Assembly: GCF_014486695.1 (NCBI RefSeq)
Contig: NZ_JACTAB010000001.1
Span: 62,001 to 126,000 of the forward strand
Reading direction: 5' to 3'
Source: Flavobacterium buctense
GTDB taxonomy: Bacteria > Bacteroidota > Bacteroidia > Flavobacteriales > Flavobacteriaceae
DNA: 64,000 bases
Shown here: piece by piece, positions 17,700 to 25,471 of the stretch
Numbering within the stretch: the stretch's first letter is position 1
Layout: each line of letters starts with the position of its first letter
The notes under the pieces: generated by a model
Database searches by the model: none
What the model was told of the DNA's origin: nothing
What the model saw: only the letters and a program-made list of their open reading frames with translations
Program-made: the position numbers and the translations under genes

Positions 17700-18249
17700 A
17701 ATACGTTGCGCTTGGTGCGAAAAAGACGATTTATACCGTGATTACCACGATAACGAATGGGGAAATCCCGTATATGACGACGATAAATTATTCGAGTTTT
17801 TAGTATTAGAAACTTTCCAAGCCGGTTTGAGTTGGTACACGATTTTGAAAAAAAGAGACAACTTCCGCAAAGCTTTTGACCAATTCGATTACAAAAAAGT
17901 CGCGCAATACAACGAAGACAAAGTCGCCGAACTAATGCAAGACGCAGGTATCATTCGCAACGGCCTAAAAATCAAAGGAACGATTGCCAATGCCATAGCC
18001 TTTATGGAAGTTCAGAAAGAATTCGGAAGCTTTTCTAAATACATCTGGAATTTCACCGGCGGAAAACCGATTGAAAACAACATCAAGAAAATGAGCGATG
18101 TAAAAGCCACGACACCACTTTCAGACGAAATCAGTAAAGATTTAAAAAAACGCGGGTTTAAGTTTGTCGGCTCAACGGTAGTTTACGCGCACATGCAAGC
18201 CACCGGAATGGTCAATGATCATGTGGAAGATTGTTGGAAGAGGAAATAG
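17689..18249 (+). CDS. tag: DNA-3-methyladenine glycosylase I
   Basis: Base-excision repair enzyme removing 3-methyladenine from alkylated DNA. The start at 17689 gives the canonical N-terminus MESKIRCAWCEKDDLYRDYHDNEWG with the zinc-binding Cys and the YHDxEWG signature. Next come LVLETFQAGLSWYTILKKR (catalytic Glu region) and KFVGSTVVYAHMQATGMVNDH with the C-terminal zinc ligands (His...His/Cys). Length 186 residues is normal. The frame is open further upstream to 17668, but that start would lengthen the overlap with the transporter gene and add residues absent from the family. Confidence 0.96.
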   Translation: MESKIRCAWCEKDDLYRDYHDNEWGNPVYDDDKLFEFLVLETFQAGLSWYTILKKRDNFRKAFDQFDYKKVAQYNEDKVAELMQDAGIIRNGLKIKGTIANAIAFMEVQKEFGSFSKYIWNFTGGKPIENNIKKMSDVKATTPLSDEISKDLKKRGFKFVGSTVVYAHMQATGMVNDHVEDCWKRK

Positions 18250-18260
18250 TTCTCAGTCGC

Positions 18261-18296
18261 AGTCACAGTTGGCAGAATTAACTGAAAACTGTGACT
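18261..18296. terminator. Inverted repeat between convergent tag and aat
   Basis: AGTCACAGTT (18261-18270) and AACTGTGACT (18287-18296) are perfect 10-bp arms placed between two converging genes, the second arm ending in the aat stop codon. There is no long T-run, so termination is likely but not certain. The words (CAGTTGGCAG and similar) belong to the word-repeat class described in findings. Confidence 0.55.
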
Positions 18297-18930
18297 AACT
18301 CTTCAACACCTTAATAAAAGTCTCTCGCGAAATCTCAAACGCACCCAATTTCTCCAAATGATCATTGTGTATTTGACAATCTAAGAGTTTGTAATTGTTG
18401 TCTTTTAAGTATTGTACCAAAGTCACAAACGCTATCTTACTCGCATTAGACACTTTAGAAAACATGCTTTCACCACAGAAAACGTGTCCTAAATCGACGC
18501 CATACAAACCGCCAACCAATTCACCATTTTGCCAAACTTCTACTGATTGCGCAAAACCCATTTCATGTAATTTAGTATACGAATCGATAATATCATCTGT
18601 AATCCAAGTTCCGTCTTGGTCTTTGCGGACAATTTGTTGGCAATTCCGAATCACTTCTTCAAAGCTTTGGTTGAAAGTGATGTCGAACTTCTTCTGGTTT
18701 AATAAATTCCGAATGCTCTTCGAAACCTTATACAATTGCGGCGCAACGACCATTCGCTCCGGCGGTGACCACCAAAGAATAGGCTCATCCGGATTAAACC
18801 AAGGAAATATCCCATTCCGGTACGCCAACAACAATCGGTCCGTAGACAAATCGCCGCCAACCGCCAAAATGCCTTCATACGAAGCTTCATCGACCGGTGG
18901 AAAATATAAATCTTTGGTTAAAAAATGCAT
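18295..18930 (-). CDS. aat: Leucyl/phenylalanyl-tRNA--protein transferase
   Basis: Adds Leu or Phe to the N-terminus of proteins carrying basic N-terminal residues, marking them for ClpAP (N-end rule). Signatures: FPPVDEASYEGILAVGGDLS, LLLAYRNGIFPWF, ILWWSPPERMV, GTWITDDIIDSYTKLHEMG, SVEVWQNGELVGGLYGVDLG, FCGESMFSKVSNASK, LLDCQIHNDHLEKLGAFEI. Length 211 residues is typical. It lies downstream of the DUF3127 gene, from which a large hairpin separates it. Confidence 0.97.
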   Translation of the reverse strand: MHFLTKDLYFPPVDEASYEGILAVGGDLSTDRLLLAYRNGIFPWFNPDEPILWWSPPERMVVAPQLYKVSKSIRNLLNQKKFDITFNQSFEEVIRNCQQIVRKDQDGTWITDDIIDSYTKLHEMGFAQSVEVWQNGELVGGLYGVDLGHVFCGESMFSKVSNASKIAFVTLVQYLKDNNYKLLDCQIHNDHLEKLGAFEISRETFIKVLKS

Positions 18931-18953
18931 TGTAAAAGTGTCAAATGTAAAAA

Positions 18954-19020
18954 GTCTTAAAGTCGAATGTCAAAATTATAATAAAAATGACGTTTGACTT
19001 TAAGACCTTTGGCTTTAAGA
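18954..19020. repeat. Inverted repeat between the DUF3127 gene and aat
   Basis: GTCTTAAAGTC (18954-18964) and GACTTTAAGAC (18996-19006) are perfect 11-bp arms, with GAATGTCA/TGACGTTT continuing the pairing inward imperfectly. A further copy of the arm word, GGCTTTAAGACG, follows at 19011. There is no T-run. It fills the 98-base spacer between two same-strand genes. Confidence 0.7.
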
Positions 19021-19028
19021 CGAATTTA

Positions 19029-19406
19029 TTAAAAAGGTAAATCGTCGTGCTCTTCTTCGTTGAAGTTCGTCGCTGGTGCAAAAGCTTCTGCCGGTGGCAT
19101 TGGCGCCATTCCCGGAGCAGCCGGTGCTTCCGCTTGTAGTTTTTCCACTCTCCAACCTTGAATGTCGTTGAAATATTTGGTTTCTCCTTGCGGATTCACC
19201 CATTCTCTTCCTCTTAAGTTGATCGAAACTTTTACCGCTTCCCCTACATTATAGTTGTTCAATAAATCACATTTATCCTGCACAAAATTGATGCTGATAA
19301 ACTGTGGATATTGCTCTTCTGTAGCCACAACTAATTCTCTTTTTCTAAAACTGGCACTCACTTGTTGCTCAGGATTAATCACTTTAATTTTTCCGGTAAC
19401 TTCCAT
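19029..19406 (-). CDS. DUF3127 domain protein with SSB-like acidic tail
   Basis: A small protein of 125 residues. The N-terminal ~85 residues (MEVTGKIKVINPEQQVSASF, RKRELVVATEEQYPQFI, VSINLRGREWVNPQGETKYF) match the DUF3127 family, a predicted OB fold. An Ala/Pro-rich linker leads to the acidic end NFNEEEHDDLPF, the same DDLPF tip that single-stranded DNA-binding protein uses to recruit repair proteins. A role in DNA metabolism is therefore likely but unproven. The frame extends to 19436, but the Met at 19406 matches the family start and avoids overlapping the flavin reductase gene, whose stop is 3 bases upstream. Confidence 0.85.
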   Translation of the reverse strand: MEVTGKIKVINPEQQVSASFRKRELVVATEEQYPQFISINFVQDKCDLLNNYNVGEAVKVSINLRGREWVNPQGETKYFNDIQGWRVEKLQAEAPAAPGMAPMPPAEAFAPATNFNEEEHDDLPF

Positions 19407-19408
19407 AA

Positions 19409-20284
19409 TTATTGTTTTGCTAAAAGTACTTTCCAAGCCGATAGTACTTCATTATTATTCAAATATTCTTTTGCTTTTTGGTGTATTTTTTGCTCGTCAT
19501 CCGAACTCAAAACTCCCTTTACTGCAAAATTCAGTTTTACAAATATAGTAATTTCTTCTTCGGTTGGCAAGGCTTCTACATTTCCTAATTTACCCAAATC
19601 GTTCCCATCAAAAATTGGACTTTTCTTGATAAAATCCGGAATCGAATCCACGCCTATTCCCAATGTTACCAAGGGTTTCTCCACTTCAAACAAGCCTTGA
19701 TTGGAACGAGAATACCAATTGCCACCCAATCTTGAAACCAAATCAATTTTGCTTTGGTCAATCGCACCTTTGTCATCCAAAACGTTTTCGTTGATGTGAA
19801 TTTTAACCACTTCACAAATGATTAAATTGCCTGCGCCGCCTTGATTTCCTAAGGCTATAATTTCGTTGACTTTGCATTCCATTTGCACCGGACTTTCCGC
19901 CACGCGAAATGGTTTTACCATATCCGAAGGCAACATCGTTAACCCGGATTTAATAAATTCGTTCACGCCATCAGCATATTCTGTACTTGACAACGATGCT
20001 TGTTGTACGATATCATAATTCACCACGTTAATCACGACTTGTTTCGTGGCTTCACAGTTTTCCAAAGTGTGTTTTGTTGTATTATTTCTAACGCGACGAG
20101 CCGGCGAAAAAACCAGTATCGGCGGATTCGAACTAAACACATTAAAAAAACTAAACGGCGACAAATTAGGCTTACCATTTTTATCAACGGTACTCGCAAA
20201 AGCAATCGGGCGCGGCGCTACCGCACTTTGCAAATAACCCTGTAATTGCGCGGGCGACAGTGTATGAGGTTCAAAACTGAGCAT
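19409..20284 (-). CDS. Flavin reductase family protein (FMN-binding split barrel)
   Basis: Predicted NAD(P)H:FMN oxidoreductase of 291 residues. The start at 20284 gives MLSFEPHTLSPAQLQGYLQ followed by the flavin-binding region VAPRPIAFASTVDKNGKPNLSPFSFF, a family hallmark, and later NSTEY-type and VECKV-type strands (SSTEYADGVNEF, VQMECKVNEIIALG, IICEVVKIHI). The open frame reaches 20437, but the extra 51 residues are not family-like. The C-terminal ~90 residues extend beyond the flavin barrel. A TATTTTTG -7 box lies 15 bases upstream of the start, and the DUF3127 gene follows directly. Substrate unknown. Confidence 0.87.
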   Translation of the reverse strand: MLSFEPHTLSPAQLQGYLQSAVAPRPIAFASTVDKNGKPNLSPFSFFNVFSSNPPILVFSPARRVRNNTTKHTLENCEATKQVVINVVNYDIVQQASLSSTEYADGVNEFIKSGLTMLPSDMVKPFRVAESPVQMECKVNEIIALGNQGGAGNLIICEVVKIHINENVLDDKGAIDQSKIDLVSRLGGNWYSRSNQGLFEVEKPLVTLGIGVDSIPDFIKKSPIFDGNDLGKLGNVEALPTEEEITIFVKLNFAVKGVLSSDDEQKIHQKAKEYLNNNEVLSAWKVLLAKQ

Positions 20285-20299
20285 ATTCTTTGTTTTCCC

Positions 20300-20307
20300 C
20301 AAAAATA
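20300..20307 (-). promoter_or_regulatory. -7 element for the flavin reductase gene
   Basis: TATTTTTG on the minus strand, 15 bases before the start codon at 20284. No clear -33 element. The 191-base gap to the divergent kinase gene holds nothing else I can name. Confidence 0.4.
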
Positions 20308-20475
20308 CAATTTTTATTGATTTCAGGAGCGAAAGGTTCGGGCATTCTTGCCATCCGTATTCCTGCTTTCTGTTACAATCAACTTTTGCAAAGTTGATTT
20401 CCTCGGCAATCAGGGCTAAACAGAATTCGTCTTGCACTTTTGGCGGTTTTGTCTATATTTATAAAAAATTTGACC

Positions 20476-21618
20476 ATGCAGTTTTCCGAAAAAAGAAACA
20501 CCACCCGTTGGATTATCATTATGGCTTCCTTTGTCATCGTGGCTTTAATTCTTTGGAATACGTATTCTTTTTTCCAAATCTTTAAAAATGAGGAACGTCT
20601 GAAGATGGAACTTTGGGCGAAATCTCAGGAAACCTTAATCAACGCTAACGAATACACCGATGTTGATTTGCCCTTACAGATTCTACAAACCGCTACTATT
20701 CCTATTATTGTTACCGAAAAAGATTCTATCATCAACACCAAGAATATTGATGAAGATATTCTGAAAGACAAAACCAAACTGCAGCGTTTTTTACAAAAGC
20801 TAAAAAATCAAAACGACCCGATTGTCATGCAAATTTCTGAAGGCAAAACACATCATTTATACTATGGTGATTCGTCTTTATTGAATAAATTGAAATATTA
20901 TCCGGTCGCTTTATTACTGATTATTTTCCTCTTTGGCGGCTTGGTTTACAACTTTTACCGCAGTACCAAAATGGCGACTCAAAACAAACTTTGGGCCGGA
21001 ATGGCGAAAGAAACCGCACACCAAATTGGCACACCATTGTCTTCCTTAATCGGCTGGCTCGAAATCATGAAAGCCGATAATGTCGCCGAAACTACCATCG
21101 TTGAAATTGAAAAAGACATCACTCGATTGCAAACCATCACCGATAGGTTTTCCAAAATCGGTTCCGAACCCATTCTTGAAAAAAGAAATATTATTGAAGA
21201 AACAGAACAATCTTTTGATTACCTAAGGTCAAGATTTTCAAAGCAAGTGGAGTTCTCTTTCAAAGCGCCTAAAAAACCCATTATAGTTTTACTCAATCCG
21301 GCTTTGCACAGTTGGACAGTTGAAAACTTAGTCAAAAATGCTATCGATGCGATGAAAGGTAGAGGAAAATTATCTGTAGTTATTGAAAACGACAACACTT
21401 ACGTGAAAATCCTGGTTTCCGATACCGGAAAAGGCATTCCAAAGAACCAATTCAAGCGTGTTTTTGAACCGGGTTTTACCACCAAAAGACGCGGTTGGGG
21501 CTTGGGTTTATCATTAACCAAAAGAATTGTAGAAGAATACCACAAAGGGAAAATAAAAGTGCTGCATTCCGAAATAGACAAAGGCACAACCATGCAGGTT
21601 TCTTTTAAAAAGGCCTAA
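20476..21618 (+). CDS. Sensor histidine kinase, orphan
   Basis: Membrane-bound two-component sensor of 380 residues. Membrane segments at ~14-34 (WIIIMASFVIVALILWN) and ~148-170 (PVALLLIIFLFGGLVYNF) frame a periplasmic sensor of about 110 residues with no domain I recognise. The cytoplasmic part has the phosphoacceptor H-box KETAHQIGTPLSSLIGW, N-box ENLVKNAIDAM, G1 DTGKGI, F-box FEPGFTT and G2 GWGLGLSLTKR. The start is set at 20476 (MQFSEKRN). No response regulator is adjacent, so its partner must be encoded elsewhere. A bidirectional terminator follows. Confidence 0.92.
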   Translation: MQFSEKRNTTRWIIIMASFVIVALILWNTYSFFQIFKNEERLKMELWAKSQETLINANEYTDVDLPLQILQTATIPIIVTEKDSIINTKNIDEDILKDKTKLQRFLQKLKNQNDPIVMQISEGKTHHLYYGDSSLLNKLKYYPVALLLIIFLFGGLVYNFYRSTKMATQNKLWAGMAKETAHQIGTPLSSLIGWLEIMKADNVAETTIVEIEKDITRLQTITDRFSKIGSEPILEKRNIIEETEQSFDYLRSRFSKQVEFSFKAPKKPIIVLLNPALHSWTVENLVKNAIDAMKGRGKLSVVIENDNTYVKILVSDTGKGIPKNQFKRVFEPGFTTKRRGWGLGLSLTKRIVEEYHKGKIKVLHSEIDKGTTMQVSFKKA

Positions 21619-21646
21619 AAAAATCCCGATAACTCGGGATTTTCTT
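21617..21646. terminator. Bidirectional terminator between the kinase gene and the HIT gene
   Basis: AAATCCCGA (21621-21629), loop TAAC, TCGGGATTT (21634-21642), with A-rich and T-rich flanks serving both converging genes. Confidence 0.85.
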
Positions 21647-21647
21647 A

Positions 21648-22037
21648 TTATAAATTACTTTGAATGGCTTTCGCTAAATCTTCAAACTCTTCTTTGGTCA
21701 AAGACACTTTTCGTTGGAAACGCATGTCATCCATATCGTGAAGCGGAATCAAATGCACGTGAACATGCGGCACTTCCAGACCAACTACAGCCACGCCCAT
21801 ACGCTTGCACGGAACGGTTTTCTCAACGGCTTGGGCTACTTTTCGGGCAAATTGCATTAAGCCTAAATAATGGTCTTCTTCCATATCGAAAATCTTGTTG
21901 ATCTCCTGTTTCGGAATACAAAGTGCATGTCCTTTGGCATTAGGATTCACATCTAAAAAAGCCAAATAATTATCATCTTCGGCAATCTTGTAAGCCGGAA
22001 TTTCTCCGTTAATAATTTTAGTGAATATGGAACTCAT
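21648..22037 (-). CDS. HIT family nucleotide-binding protein
   Basis: Histidine-triad hydrolase of 129 residues, probably acting on AMP-linked compounds or dinucleoside polyphosphates. It starts SSIFTKIINGEIPAYKIAEDD (family N-terminus) and carries the triad VPHVHVHLIPL at ~88-98. It lies one base after greA and is surely co-transcribed with it, a pairing common in Bacteroidota. Confidence 0.95.
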   Translation of the reverse strand: MSSIFTKIINGEIPAYKIAEDDNYLAFLDVNPNAKGHALCIPKQEINKIFDMEEDHYLGLMQFARKVAQAVEKTVPCKRMGVAVVGLEVPHVHVHLIPLHDMDDMRFQRKVSLTKEEFEDLAKAIQSNL

Positions 22038-22038
22038 T

Positions 22039-22515
22039 TTAGTCTCTTGAGATTTCTAAAATTTCAAAATTCAATTTTCCGTTAGGCACACTGATTTCGG
22101 CAATTTCACCTACTTTTTTACCTAACAAACCTTTCCCAATTGGAGAGCTTACCGAAATTTTTCCGGTTTTTAAATCGGCTTCGCTTTCAGCTACTAAGGT
22201 ATATTTCATTTCCATACCGTTGGCTTGATTTTTAATCTTTACATTCGATAAAACCAAAGCTTTGGAAACGTCTAATTGCGATTCGTCAATCAATCTGGCG
22301 TTTGAATATACTTCTTCCATTTTGGCAATTCTCATCTCCAACATGCCTTGCGCTTCTTTGGCTGCGTCATATTCTGCATTCTCTGACAAATCGCCTTTAT
22401 CTCTGGCTTCTGCAATGGCTTGGGAAGCTTTTGGTCTTTCTATACTTTTTAATTGTTCTAATTCGTCTTTTAATTTTTTCAGTCCTTCTGCTGTGTAATA
22501 CGATACTGTACTCAT
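22039..22515 (-). CDS. greA: Transcription elongation factor GreA
   Basis: RNA polymerase secondary-channel factor that stimulates transcript cleavage in backtracked complexes. The 158 residues comprise the N-terminal coiled coil (GLKKLKDELEQLKSIERPKA ... GDLSENAEYDAAKEAQGMLE, with the acidic tip DLSENAEY) and the C-terminal FKBP-like domain (ISVSSPIGKGLLGKKVGEIAEISVPNG). Its transcript appears to begin just upstream of a strong hairpin with a U-tract (22542-22563), which may attenuate expression. Confidence 0.97.
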   Translation of the reverse strand: MSTVSYYTAEGLKKLKDELEQLKSIERPKASQAIAEARDKGDLSENAEYDAAKEAQGMLEMRIAKMEEVYSNARLIDESQLDVSKALVLSNVKIKNQANGMEMKYTLVAESEADLKTGKISVSSPIGKGLLGKKVGEIAEISVPNGKLNFEILEISRD

Positions 22516-22541
22516 AATTTCATCATTTATATAAATAGAAA

Positions 22542-22563
22542 AAATCCCATCGCAACGGGATTT
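22542..22563 (-). promoter_or_regulatory. Hairpin with U-tract in the greA leader
   Basis: AAATCCC and GGGATTT form a 7-bp stem with an 8-base loop, followed on the minus strand by TTTTTTC. It starts only about 8 bases after the greA -7 box, so it should lie at the extreme 5' end of the mRNA. It could terminate early or protect the 5' end. Confidence 0.6.
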
Positions 22564-22570
22564 CTTTTTT

Positions 22571-22600
22571 CAAAGATAGTATTTTAAAATTTATTTCAAA
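22571..22600 (-). promoter_or_regulatory. Promoter of greA-HIT
   Basis: On the minus strand: TTTG (22597-22600), 18 bases, TATCTTTG (22571-22578). Close to the TTG-N19-TAnnTTTG consensus; about 56 bases before the greA start. Confidence 0.7.
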
Positions 22601-22676
22601 TTTGGTGGCGTTTAATAACGCATGTCAAAGTTAATTAATTTAAATTTGTTTCGCTATAGTATTGAAATAAATTTAC

Positions 22677-23096
22677 ATGAAAAAGATAATCGTTCTACTC
22701 TTATTATTGCCTTTCGCCTTTGGATGCGATAGTGGCAGTATTAATAATCGCAATCCTAATATACCAAATTATACGGTGTATCTGCAAATTAACATGAATT
22801 TACCGGGTTACAGCAACTTGCAATTTCCAAGCAATCATATAGTTGATTATTCGCAAGGCGCACGAGGTATTGTTGTTTTTAATACCGGAAGCGGTTTTGT
22901 AGCTTTTGACTTGGCTTGTCCTAACCAAGATTTTACCAGTTGTACAACCGCTATGACTATTAGTGGCATTGAGGCCACTTGTGATTGTGACGATACCGTT
23001 TACAATTTATTTTCGGGTCAAAGTCCGGGACAACAATACCCCATGAAACAATACCGCGTTGATATCAACGGAAGCACATTAATTATTACCAATTAA
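22677..23096 (+). CDS. Lipoprotein with a degenerate Rieske-like domain
   Basis: A 139-residue predicted lipoprotein. Signal sequence MKKIIVLLLLLPFAFGCDS has a lipobox (FGC, Cys17). The second half (GIVVFNTGSGFVAFDLACPNQ ... CDCDDTVYNLFSG ... YPMKQYRVDINGSTLIITN) follows the layout of Rieske [2Fe-2S] domains. The Cys-x-His pairs are altered: CPN in place of CxH and CDCDD for the second pair, so a normal cluster is unlikely. Bacteroidota encode many such small Rieske-like lipoproteins of unknown function. The Rieske assignment is by eye and moderate in confidence. It has its own terminator and no functional neighbours. Confidence 0.7.
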   Translation: MKKIIVLLLLLPFAFGCDSGSINNRNPNIPNYTVYLQINMNLPGYSNLQFPSNHIVDYSQGARGIVVFNTGSGFVAFDLACPNQDFTSCTTAMTISGIEATCDCDDTVYNLFSGQSPGQQYPMKQYRVDINGSTLIITN

Positions 23097-23127
23097 AAAA
23101 AGCCGAACAAAAACGTTCGGCTTTTTT
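23097..23127. terminator. Bidirectional terminator between the lipoprotein and TonB receptor genes
   Basis: AAGCCGAAC (23100-23108) pairs with GTTCGGCTT (23115-23123), with an A-run before and a T-run after, serving both converging genes. Confidence 0.88.
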
Positions 23128-23130
23128 AGG

Positions 23131-25296
23131 CTAAAATTTCAAAGTCAATCCTGCAATAAAATTGATTCCGGCTTGTGGATAAAATCCTGCGCCTTCCAGC
23201 GTTGTAATGCTTCCAGGATTGCTCCAATCGTCATCATACGTATAAAAATAACCATTGGATTCATATTCCAAATCGAATAAATTATTGACCAAAGCTGAAA
23301 ACAAAATCGACTTTACTCCTTTGTTGATTTTCCATTCATAGGAAGCATTCAAATCATTGACAAAATAAGCCTCGAGTTTTGAATTCTCCGAATCGATATT
23401 GCCCATGTATTGTTCGCCTACAAATTTAGACAACAACGAAATTTGGAAATCTTTTACCGGTAAGTAAGTTAGTCTGTTTCCAACAACTACATTTGGGGAA
23501 AAAGCAATATCAGTATGGCCTAAATTTTGCAAAACACCATCACGTTGGAAGTAAAAATCCCGGTTTTTATTTTGGCTCAATGTGACATTGGGATTCAAAA
23601 TCAATTGGTCAGTCAACGCAATCACCGATTCAATCTCTATACCAAGTCGGTAACTTTTACCGCTATTGGTGAAAATTGGCGAACCAACATCGTTCAAAGC
23701 ACCAGTCAACACCAATTGATTGAGATAGTTCATATAAAAAGCATTAGCGGTAATTTTTACTTTCTTCGAATTGTATTTCCAGCCCAATTCATAATCAAAC
23801 AAACGCTCCGGTTTTACACTTCCGTTCTCGTAATCATCGCGTCTTGGCTCTTTATTGGCGACGCCAAAATAACCGTAAAACGAGTTTTTGTCATTTAAAT
23901 CATAATTCAAACCTACTTTGGGATTGAAAAAACGAAACGTATCATTTACATCACTAAATCGAAAACTGGTGGCTTCGTAAAAAACCATTCGGTACTGCAA
24001 ATCGGCAAACATATTGAGTTTTTCGACTTGCTGAGAAGCTCTGGCGTAAAAATTTACATCGTCTTTATTGCCTATGTTGTTGTAATAACGGTTTTCATTC
24101 GGCACATAATACTGCGTCCACACTACTTCTCCGAAATGATCGCCTAAATAACGGTTTGCCGCTCCGCCAAGTAAAACATCGGTTTTAGCGGTTTTATAAT
24201 TCAATGAAAAAGTGGCACCAAAAAAGTCGTTATCCAGCCATCTTTTTCGAACTAAATCTGAAATGGCATTGCCTTGAAAATCGGGTAAATTATAATCGGA
24301 TAAAGTTTCGTCTTCTCTGTATTGTTCAAAATAGCCTTTCCCGATAGTGTAATGCAATGCGGTATTGGTAATCCATTTTTCAGACCACTTTTCGGACCAA
24401 TGCAATTGAAAATGATTTTGCGTGTAATTATCCGTTTCGTCATCATAGAATTGCATATTTCCGTTTTCGTCAAAATACATCCCTGCCGGATTGAACGTTC
24501 TGTCATTAGCTAACTTTTCCGGATCTTCGATGCCATACCAAGCCTGATACGTTTTCTCTTTTCCGCCAAAAGCCAGTGCTTTAATCAAAGTCGTTTGGGT
24601 TACATAATTGGCATTAAAAAAATAACCGAACAAATTAGATGAAGCGCGGTCAATAAACCCATCAGAAGCAATATTGGAAAATCGGGCATTCATTTCAAAA
24701 TTATTATGCAATCCTGTTCCAAAAGCTAAAGTGTGTTTTCGGGTTCCGAAACTTCCGGCGGAATTAGCAATTTCGGCATAAGCGTTTTCCTGATAGGATT
24801 TGGTTTGCATGTTCAAACTTGCTCCAAAAGCTCCGGCACCATTGGTGGATGTTCCAACGCCGCGTTGCAACTGAATGCTTTCTAATGAAGAAGCAAAATC
24901 GGGCAAATTGACAAAAAAAGTGCCTTGGCTTTCACTGTCGTTGAATGGAATGCCGTTTAAAGTCACATTGATTCGCGAACCATCGGCACCACGAACCCTC
25001 ATATAAGTATAGCCAACGCCATTTCCGGCATCAGTGGTAGTAACTACAGACGGTAAGTAATTGAGTAAAATGGGAATGTCTTGCCCCAAATTTCGCGGTT
25101 CGATTTCTTTCTTACCTACATTGGTAAAAGTAATTGGATTTTTGCCTTTGGCTCTAACCGCCGAAACTGTGACTTCGTTTAGTTGGTTCACTTTTGTAGT
25201 GTCTTGTTGCTTTTCTTGAGCAAAGAAAGCTGAAGGCAGAAAGCAGAAAGCAGAGATTAGAAATGTCTTCTTGCTTGTTTTGAATAAAGTTTTCAT
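23131..25296 (-). CDS. TonB-dependent outer membrane receptor, probably for thiamine
   Basis: Outer-membrane beta-barrel transporter of 721 residues. It has a signal peptide (cleaved near AFFAQ), then a TonB-box-like segment (LNEVTVSAV, residues ~39-47). The plug domain follows, with NLGQDIPILLNYLPSV, MRVRGADGSRINVTLNGIPFNDSE and LQRGVGTSTNGAGAFGASLN. The barrel ends in the aromatic terminal strand GLTLKF. A TPP riboswitch sits in its leader, so expression should fall when thiamine diphosphate is plentiful. That makes thiamine, or a phosphorylated or pyrimidine precursor, the likely cargo (inference from regulation). The signal-peptide core is encoded by a 7-base word repeat (see findings). 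Confidence 0.9.
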   Translation of the reverse strand: MKTLFKTSKKTFLISAFCFLPSAFFAQEKQQDTTKVNQLNEVTVSAVRAKGKNPITFTNVGKKEIEPRNLGQDIPILLNYLPSVVTTTDAGNGVGYTYMRVRGADGSRINVTLNGIPFNDSESQGTFFVNLPDFASSLESIQLQRGVGTSTNGAGAFGASLNMQTKSYQENAYAEIANSAGSFGTRKHTLAFGTGLHNNFEMNARFSNIASDGFIDRASSNLFGYFFNANYVTQTTLIKALAFGGKEKTYQAWYGIEDPEKLANDRTFNPAGMYFDENGNMQFYDDETDNYTQNHFQLHWSEKWSEKWITNTALHYTIGKGYFEQYREDETLSDYNLPDFQGNAISDLVRKRWLDNDFFGATFSLNYKTAKTDVLLGGAANRYLGDHFGEVVWTQYYVPNENRYYNNIGNKDDVNFYARASQQVEKLNMFADLQYRMVFYEATSFRFSDVNDTFRFFNPKVGLNYDLNDKNSFYGYFGVANKEPRRDDYENGSVKPERLFDYELGWKYNSKKVKITANAFYMNYLNQLVLTGALNDVGSPIFTNSGKSYRLGIEIESVIALTDQLILNPNVTLSQNKNRDFYFQRDGVLQNLGHTDIAFSPNVVVGNRLTYLPVKDFQISLLSKFVGEQYMGNIDSENSKLEAYFVNDLNASYEWKINKGVKSILFSALVNNLFDLEYESNGYFYTYDDDWSNPGSITTLEGAGFYPQAGINFIAGLTLKF

Positions 25297-25381
25297 TCGT
25301 AAAATGTTACGAATAAAAGGGGTAATTATTCTTGGTTAAAAAATTAAATTGATACTCTCGACAGGACAAACGTGCACTTTT

Positions 25382-25467
25382 GTCTTATCTAATCCCTAAA
25401 CAGCATTACCTGTTCCAGGTTCGTTGGGTATAATCTCAGCTCGTTATTTAGAGCACCCCTTTGAGAC
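25382..25467 (-). promoter_or_regulatory. TPP (THI-box) riboswitch
   Basis: On the minus strand it contains the THI-box core in order: GGGGTGCTC, GCTGAGATTATACCC, GAACCTGGAACAGGTAATGC, TTTAGGGA. GTCTCAA at one end and TTAGATAAGAC at the other can close P1. A competing hairpin GACAAA/TTTGTC (25365-25383) overlaps the P1 3' strand and may be the expression platform. It lies 86 bases before the TonB receptor start. The known aptamer binds thiamine diphosphate and represses downstream genes. Confidence 0.93.
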
Positions 25468-25471
25468 GAGG

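Noticed and set aside
22645..22676. TTTG-N19-TAAATTTA as promoter of the Rieske-like lipoprotein gene
   Set aside because: The -7 box ends 2 bases before the ATG of a gene that needs its full signal peptide, and the last base of the box is wrong.
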